Assembly: GCA_947447815.1 (NCBI GenBank)
Contig: CANFLJ010000030.1
Location: 1-10,811, forward strand
Length of the DNA: 10,811 nucleotides
Direction: 5' to 3'
Origin: Chitinophagaceae bacterium
GTDB taxonomy: Bacteria; Bacteroidota; Bacteroidia; Chitinophagales; Chitinophagaceae
Part shown: positions 6,661 through 10,811 of the stretch, piece after piece
Position numbering within the stretch: position 1 is the stretch's first letter
How the letters are laid out: each line of letters starts with the position of its first letter
The notes under the pieces: model-generated
What the model saw: the letters and a program-made list of their open reading frames with translations, nothing else
What the model was told of the DNA's origin: nothing
Database searches by the model: none
Position numbers and translations under genes: made by a program

Positions 6661-7932
6661 TTATTCATATCGTAATGCATCAATAGGATTCAGCTTAGAT
6701 GCTTTGATTGCAGGATAAATACCAGAGAGCAACCCTACAAGGGAACAAATAAATATACCAAGGAATACCCATATCCATGGAATGATAAAACCACTATGCA
6801 TGATGGTGCCCACCAGATTGCCTATTAGTATGCCCAGAATGATTCCAAATACGGCACCCATAAGGCTTATAAGTAAACTTTCGAACAGGAATTGTGTACG
6901 TATATTACTACTCTTTCCACCAATTGCTTTTATTAATCCTACTTCTCTGGTACGCTCACTTACCGATACCAGCATGATATTCATCAAGCAGATTGCAGCA
7001 CCAAAAAGGGTGATGAACCCAATTACAAATGCGGCTAAAGAGATGGTGCTTAACTGCGCAATAAACATCTCGGCTATCTTGTCGCTTTTGTCTACTGTGA
7101 AGTTGTCGCTCTCTATTGGAGGTAACTTCCTAATGCTTCTGAAAATAGCGGTAGAGCGTTCAATCGCTTTGTCCATTTCAGCAACATTATTTACACTAAC
7201 TCCCAAAAGATAAGAAGATTCTATATTAGGGAATCTTTGTGCATTATTGTAAGAGGTAATTATTACATCATCCTGCCTCATCATTCCACTATTTCCTTTA
7301 CTTTTCAATAAGCCCACTACGCGGTAAGGAGCACCTGATATTCTGATTACTCTGTCTACTGCTTTCTCGGGATGTTCTCCAAACAATTTGGTTGCAATGG
7401 TACTTCCTATAACACATACACTTCTGCCACTAAATACATCCAGATTGTTTAAGCCTCTTCCTTTGTCGATATCGTAACCGTTTACATTAATATAGTTTTC
7501 ATCGCCTCCCCATACTGTAACTACCGGGTTGGTTTTAACGGAGCCATAGCTACAGATCATATTCCGTCCTGCACGGATAGAGATGCTTACCTGTGCACTT
7601 CCTTGCATCATTTGTTTGAACAATGTAGCTTCTTCCTTACGGATAGGTTTATTGAGATTAGATTTCTTTTCTTTCTTGTTTTTATCTTTCAGGGTTGTTT
7701 CACTATCATGATGCCCCATTCGTATATTCAACTCTTTGTAGCGGATACTGAATGCGTTTGCTCCCATAGAAGAGAAGCTGTTCTTTAGGCTTTGATTCAT
7801 CGCATCGATGCAGGTAGTAATGCCCACAAGTGCCATAATACCAAATGCAATAATGGCGACAGTAATGCCTGTACGTAGCTTATTGCTCTTGATAGTCCTG
7901 TAAGAAAGTGCTATTGAATCAGTTATTTTCAT
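6661..7932 (-). CDS. ABC transporter permease, MacB/FtsX family
   Basis: This 423-residue inner-membrane protein has the MacB-type layout: a first membrane helix (about 20-43), a large periplasmic domain (about 44-290), then three helices (about 296-322, 350-378 and 382-406) forming the FtsX domain. Characteristic stretches are the short N-terminal amphipathic region SIALSYRTIKSNKLRTGI (6-23), SVSERTREVGLIKAIGG (323-339) and the C-terminal GIYPAIKASKLNPIDALRYE (404-423). Such permeases work as dimers with a LolD/MacB-like ATPase and drive efflux, lipoprotein release or mechanotransmission without moving substrate through the membrane. No ATPase or membrane-fusion protein gene lies in the window, so the substrate cannot be inferred. 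A Lys-rich insert (82-100) interrupts the start of the periplasmic domain. Start is ATG 7932. Confidence 0.92.
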   Translation of the reverse strand: MKITDSIALSYRTIKSNKLRTGITVAIIAFGIMALVGITTCIDAMNQSLKNSFSSMGANAFSIRYKELNIRMGHHDSETTLKDKNKKEKKSNLNKPIRKEEATLFKQMMQGSAQVSISIRAGRNMICSYGSVKTNPVVTVWGGDENYINVNGYDIDKGRGLNNLDVFSGRSVCVIGSTIATKLFGEHPEKAVDRVIRISGAPYRVVGLLKSKGNSGMMRQDDVIITSYNNAQRFPNIESSYLLGVSVNNVAEMDKAIERSTAIFRSIRKLPPIESDNFTVDKSDKIAEMFIAQLSTISLAAFVIGFITLFGAAICLMNIMLVSVSERTREVGLIKAIGGKSSNIRTQFLFESLLISLMGAVFGIILGILIGNLVGTIMHSGFIIPWIWVFLGIFICSLVGLLSGIYPAIKASKLNPIDALRYE

Positions 7933-7957
7933 GCTTTGTAAATCAACTAGATGTTGG

Positions 7958-7965
7958 TAAAAGTA
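7958..7965 (-). promoter_or_regulatory. Candidate -7 box for the ABC permease gene
   Basis: On the minus strand this reads TACTTTTA, identical to the -7 boxes at 6598 and 8362, and lies 25 bases before the permease ATG, the same distance as for the thioredoxin-like gene. The -33 region has only CTTC at the 19-base spacing, so the match is partial. Confidence 0.32.
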
Positions 7966-8028
7966 TAGAACTTGTAATAAATGGAAGGCTATAAATGATT
8001 AACGGAGCTAATTGAGGATGATTGTAGA

Positions 8029-8346
8029 CTACCACTTTAAATCTTCGTCGATATTTTCGGAGGAGGTCTTGAATTCTTTTTTTGCTGCAATGGTATTGGC
8101 TACCCGTTGTATCATCGTATCGGCAATAACATCTCCTGCGGGTTCTTCTTTACGGGATTCAAGCGAGGCCTTCAGTTTTTTTTCATCTATATCTATTCTG
8201 TACAATATCTGTATAAGGCCAGCAAAATTATTGTTCAATAAATGATTTACCTTAATAGCCAGTTCAGCTTTGAATAAATCCATGTCGGAGATACTGGTTG
8301 CGGATTCCAGTTTCTTTCTGATATCTTCCAGTAGTACTAATTCCAT
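8029..8346 (-). CDS. Small uncharacterised protein (105 residues)
   Basis: I do not recognise a named family. The protein is short, charged and largely helical, without signal peptide or membrane segment. The block LLNNNFAGLIQILYRIDIDEKKLKASL (residues 35-61), followed by a D-V-I-A-D-x-M-I-Q-R-V pattern (71-81), resembles small conserved proteins of Bacteroidota that carry an LYRIDV/E...L then IADLIxxR signature; that recall is not backed by a search. I chose ATG 8346 because a promoter (TTG-N19-TACTTTTA) sits immediately upstream of it and would overlap a longer version. The frame also offers ATG 8388, 15 bases after the SRAP stop, with an AAGG-like site 10 bases before it, so translation from a SRAP read-through transcript (119 residues) is possible. 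It lies between SRAP and the ABC permease on the same strand. Confidence 0.68.
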   Translation of the reverse strand: MELVLLEDIRKKLESATSISDMDLFKAELAIKVNHLLNNNFAGLIQILYRIDIDEKKLKASLESRKEEPAGDVIADTMIQRVANTIAAKKEFKTSSENIDEDLKW

Positions 8347-8361
8347 CGCGGTATATTTTAT

Positions 8362-8391
8362 TAAAAGTAAGCCATTTAAAAGAACCATCAA
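8362..8391 (-). promoter_or_regulatory. Candidate promoter of the small uncharacterised gene
   Basis: On the minus strand, TTG (8391-8389) and TACTTTTA (8369-8362) are separated by exactly 19 bases, the Bacteroidota spacing. The box ends 15 bases before ATG 8346. If used, it fixes the start of the downstream gene at 8346 rather than 8388, and would let the gene be expressed apart from the SOS-type cassette. Confidence 0.5.
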
Positions 8392-8403
8392 CAGACAACC
8401 TTT

Positions 8404-9018
8404 TTATAATATCTTTTCTGCCACTAGTTCAATATCGCATTTTGCAAAAGAGGTTATTTCTTTCCCTGATAGCCATTCATTTTCGTTTTTGCTGGTAAGT
8501 ATTACCGGCATTCTTTTTTTTGTGTTATGTATCTCGCTCATCAGTTTGTTTGCCTCGGTAGTAATCATTGTATAAGTATCTACTATCTCACCGGTTGTTT
8601 TATCCAGCCAGCTATTCCATAGTCCGGCCATTGCAAAAGGTTCATGGTCCGGTAAGCTAATCAGATACTGTTGTTTTTGTTTTCCCTTAGCGTCCAGCCA
8701 TTGCCATTCCATAAAGCCTGTAGCCAGTATAAGGCACCTGTTTTGTAAGCTGTATTTGAAGGAAGGTTTTTCGGGCAATGTTTCTATCTTGGCATTCAAG
8801 GTAAACTTCTGTATATCCCTGTCCTTAGACCATCCTGGTATTAATCCCCAGTGAAACATCTGTATCTCTGTAGGATCAGAATTAAGGATGACAGGTGTGC
8901 TTGGATGCGTGAATGAAACAATATGATCGGAAGTAATATCCGTATTTGCCGGTACTTTGGTGCGAAACCTTTTTGAAAGCTTTACAGCATCGGCAGTCTG
9001 TTTGGTATGAAAACACAT
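8404..9018 (-). CDS. SRAP domain protein (HMCES/YedK family, SOS response-associated peptidase)
   Basis: SRAP proteins form a covalent thiazolidine link through Cys2 to abasic sites in single-stranded DNA, shielding them from cleavage and error-prone repair. The open frame extends to a TTG at 9054, but ATG 9018 gives MCFHT, placing the catalytic cysteine at position 2 after methionine removal, so this start is nearly certain. The 204-residue protein has FHWGLIPGWSK (55-65), the active-site asparagine in LNAKIET (N75, the same number as in YedK), the glutamate in ATGFMEW (E104) and the histidine in EIHNTKKRMPVIL (H164). MCFHT instead of MCGRF is a variant I associate with Bacteroidota members. 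It lies 88 bases downstream of umuC on the same strand, with no convincing promoter between, so it is probably part of the damage-tolerance operon. Confidence 0.95.
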   Translation of the reverse strand: MCFHTKQTADAVKLSKRFRTKVPANTDITSDHIVSFTHPSTPVILNSDPTEIQMFHWGLIPGWSKDRDIQKFTLNAKIETLPEKPSFKYSLQNRCLILATGFMEWQWLDAKGKQKQQYLISLPDHEPFAMAGLWNSWLDKTTGEIVDTYTMITTEANKLMSEIHNTKKRMPVILTSKNENEWLSGKEITSFAKCDIELVAEKIL

Positions 9019-9106
9019 AAAAGTATTAAGTTCTACGTTCTGATTTAGCCGCAAGTTATCAATTACCGCTATTCTATTTGATTTTTACCATTATTTTTTA
9101 TGCAGA

Positions 9107-10372
9107 TCAAATTGCATTCACTTTAATTACTTCGTCTATCCTGGTAGTATATCTTGGTGAAAGCTTTTCCTGCCGCATTTTCCAGGTTCTTTTGATGTCC
9201 TGCGAAGCTAGCTTTAGTTTGGTACAACCAATGCCTCGGTTGATACTATCCATCACCTTCATTAATGGAGGGTGTTTGGGATTAGCGTTGCTGAACAGAG
9301 AAGTCTGGGTTACATTTTCTGGCGTAAAATCCATCACTATTACGCCTGCCTTCTTGTAGTATAGCCCTTCTTTAAAAATCTTTTTCAATGCTATTACTGC
9401 AAATTTGCTAAGCTCTATACTGGAGTTGCTAGGATAGGGGAGTTTGATGACGGTATTTCTGGAATACTGTTCCAGGTCCTTGCGATGCCCATTGGTGTGT
9501 ATAAACACCATGAGCGCATTGCAGCAGGATCTTTGTTTTCTTAGCTTTTCTGCACAGGTAGCGGCAAAGGTGGATACCCGTTCACTGATAAATCCGTACT
9601 CCTTGTAGTTACTGTCAAAGGAGCGGGTGGTGGCAATATTCTGTTTGTCTTTTACATCTTCTATATCCATGCAGGATATGCCTTCCAGTTCTCTTTTTAG
9701 TCTTAATCCTACAATACTCATGTGTCGCTGTATCCATTCATCTTTCAGTTGTGTAAAATCGTAGGCGGTAAGTACATTAATGGCTTCCAGTCTTTTGCAA
9801 TGCTGTCTACCTACTCCCCATACATCACCAATCTTGGTCCACTTTAGTGCCTTGATTCTTTTTTCTTCATTATCTATCACGTGTACACTGCCTGTTCTGT
9901 CGGGAAATTTCTTGGCAATTTTATTAGCCACCTTTGCCAGTGCTTTTGTTTCGGCAAATCCAATGCTGATGGGTATTCCGGTTCCTTTAGTTACTTTGTG
10001 TCGCATATCCTTGCCGTACTCGTACAGATCAAAGTGATCTTCAAACCCAGTTAGTTTCAGGAAAGCTTCATCAATACTATATATTTCTATCTCCGGCGAA
10101 TATTCACTAAGCATTGTCATTACTCTATTACTCATATCGCCATATAACGCATAGTTGGAAGAGCAGACAAAGATGTTCTCCCTTTCAAAGATATCCTTGT
10201 ACTCAAATGCTGGCGCGCCCATTGGTATGCCGAGTGCTTTAGCTTCGTTGCTTCTTGCTATTACGCAACCATCATTGTTGCTGAGTACTACTACTGGCCT
10301 TTTTTTTAGTTTAGGCTGAAAGGCTCTTTCGCAGGAAGCATAAAAATTATTACAATCTATAAGGGCAAACAT
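9107..10372 (-). CDS. umuC: Y-family translesion DNA polymerase, UmuC (Pol V catalytic subunit)
   Basis: UmuC copies past damaged template bases, with low fidelity, together with cleaved UmuD and the sliding clamp. The 421-residue protein has the palm motifs ALIDCNNFYASCERAF (3-18, metal ligand D6, candidate steric-gate Y11) and YSIDEAF (98-104, D101 and E102), at the same numbers as in E. coli UmuC. SNNDGCVIARSNEAKALGIP (31-50) forms the fingers, a helix-hairpin-helix region IGDVWGVGRQHCKRL covers about 181-195, and a little-finger domain follows (about 245-350). A clamp-binding pentapeptide QTSLF lies at 356-360. The C-terminus carries the DUF4113-type tail found in UmuC proteins, with W397 and SPRYTTRID (405-413). 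It is complete and starts one base after the umuD stop codon (TGATATG), implying translational coupling. Confidence 0.96.
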   Translation of the reverse strand: MFALIDCNNFYASCERAFQPKLKKRPVVVLSNNDGCVIARSNEAKALGIPMGAPAFEYKDIFERENIFVCSSNYALYGDMSNRVMTMLSEYSPEIEIYSIDEAFLKLTGFEDHFDLYEYGKDMRHKVTKGTGIPISIGFAETKALAKVANKIAKKFPDRTGSVHVIDNEEKRIKALKWTKIGDVWGVGRQHCKRLEAINVLTAYDFTQLKDEWIQRHMSIVGLRLKRELEGISCMDIEDVKDKQNIATTRSFDSNYKEYGFISERVSTFAATCAEKLRKQRSCCNALMVFIHTNGHRKDLEQYSRNTVIKLPYPSNSSIELSKFAVIALKKIFKEGLYYKKAGVIVMDFTPENVTQTSLFSNANPKHPPLMKVMDSINRGIGCTKLKLASQDIKRTWKMRQEKLSPRYTTRIDEVIKVNAI

Positions 10373-10373
10373 A

Positions 10374-10811
10374 TCAGTAGTGTTGTTGGATGGAATAGGT
10401 AACCATTCCCCATATTTCGAAGTCGTTGAATTCTGTTACTTTTAATGGTTTAAACTTTTCATTCTCCGGCATCAGCCATATTCCATCGCTGGCAACTTTT
10501 AATCGTTTGAGTAGAAATTCCCCATCTATTACACAAACTGCAATTTTGCCATCTCTTGGTTCTAATGATCGATCAATAATTAATAAATCTTTGTGCCCGA
10601 TGCCTGCACCAATCATGGAGAACCCTTCCGTGACAGCAATGAACGTGCTGGACTCTTTCTTTATAAGATACTTATTAAGATCGATAGATGCATCGAGGAA
10701 ATCGGCAGCAGGAGAGGGGAATCCTGCACTTACACCGCCCTCTATGATGGGTAATAATACTTCGGAATAATTGCTTGTTGCATATATCCTTACCCTTTGA
10801 TTACAGATTAA
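10374..10811 (-). CDS. umuD: UmuD, LexA-like self-cleaving translesion accessory protein (5' end outside window)
   Basis: The frame is open to the right edge, giving 145 visible residues; the start codon is not in the window, since no ATG occurs in frame before the conserved core. UmuD is an S24-family serine protease that cleaves itself when stimulated by RecA filaments, and the trimmed form activates UmuC. Counting from the edge, the cleavage site is A29-G30 in SAGFPSPAADF, the nucleophile is S65 in GFSMIGAG, and the general base is K102 in DGEFLLKRL. The spacings of 35 (G30 to S65) and 37 (S65 to K102) equal those of E. coli UmuD (G25, S60, K97). The E. coli offset of five residues suggests the true start lies at or just beyond the edge. 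The ATG at 10616 is internal (residue 66) and not a gene start. The umuC gene follows after one base. Confidence 0.95.
   Translation of the reverse strand, partial: LICNQRVRIYATSNYSEVLLPIIEGGVSAGFPSPAADFLDASIDLNKYLIKKESSTFIAVTEGFSMIGAGIGHKDLLIIDRSLEPRDGKIAVCVIDGEFLLKRLKVASDGIWLMPENEKFKPLKVTEFNDFEIWGMVTYSIQQHY

Noticed and set aside
6782..7213. A 143-residue plus-strand open frame opposite the ABC permease
   Set aside because: It is the antisense shadow of the FtsX membrane domain; its hydrophobic character follows from the opposite strand.
9013..9020. TACTTTTA on the minus strand at the SRAP start as a promoter
   Set aside because: The box overlaps the ATG itself, so transcription would begin inside the gene, and no TTG lies 19 bases upstream.
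9019..9054. Twelve-residue N-terminal extension of SRAP from TTG 9054
   Set aside because: It would bury the catalytic cysteine, which must be residue 2 for SRAP chemistry; ATG 9018 gives exactly that.
9076..9112. Inverted repeat ATTTGAT / ATCAAAT around the umuC stop codon as a terminator
   Set aside because: The stem is only 7 bp, the loop is over 20 bases, and no T-run follows on the minus strand. It is unlikely to separate umuC from SRAP.
10374..10616. A short 80-residue gene starting at ATG 10616
   Set aside because: This ATG is the methionine after the catalytic serine of UmuD. The same frame is open to the right edge and encodes the cleavage site and the rest of the core, so it is a fragment of a longer umuD.

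Overview
The window looks like ordinary chromosomal DNA of a low-GC Bacteroidota bacterium, possibly Chitinophagaceae or a relative; the exact lineage is an inference. Supporting signs are the AT-rich sequence, the lack of strong Shine-Dalgarno sites, -7 promoter boxes of the Bacteroidota type (TAnnTTTG-like, here often TACTTTTA), and the style of several proteins (a SRAP protein starting MCFHT, a NupG-type permease, a secreted TlpA-like thioredoxin). I see no rRNA, tRNA, CRISPR array, insertion sequence or phage gene. No gap between genes exceeds 300 bases.

Layout, left to right. (1) Positions 1-2413, minus strand: polyphosphate kinase ppk1 followed by an exopolyphosphatase (Ppx/GppA) gene that runs off the left edge; the two overlap by 4 bases (GTGA). 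(2) Positions 2553-5984, plus strand: a NupG-like nucleoside permease, a 232-residue protein of unknown function with a possible fibronectin-III-like C-terminus, and purK of de novo purine synthesis. These are separated by a perfect AT-rich hairpin and by a strong intrinsic terminator, so they are probably three separate transcription units. (3) Positions 6004-7932, minus strand: a secreted thioredoxin-like protein, convergent with purK, and an orphan MacB/FtsX-type ABC permease. (4) Positions 8029-10811, minus strand: a DNA-damage cassette that reads umuD (5' end off the right edge), umuC, SRAP (HMCES/YedK family), then a small conserved-looking protein of unknown function.

How the genes work together. 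Ppk1 and Ppx make and degrade polyphosphate, and their overlap suggests coupled translation. UmuD and UmuC are separated by one base and should form a Pol V-type translesion polymerase. SRAP, 88 bases downstream, belongs to a family that crosslinks to abasic sites in single-stranded DNA, so the three make a coherent damage-tolerance set. NupG and PurK both concern purine or nucleoside supply but look independently transcribed.

I found no clearly new biological system. The points most worth a second look are the umuD-umuC-SRAP cassette with its small downstream gene, the two unknown proteins, the repeated TACTTTTA promoter element, and the overlapping inverted repeats in the purK leader. Several genes have longer open frames beginning at TTG; I chose internal ATG starts where motifs or promoters support them.
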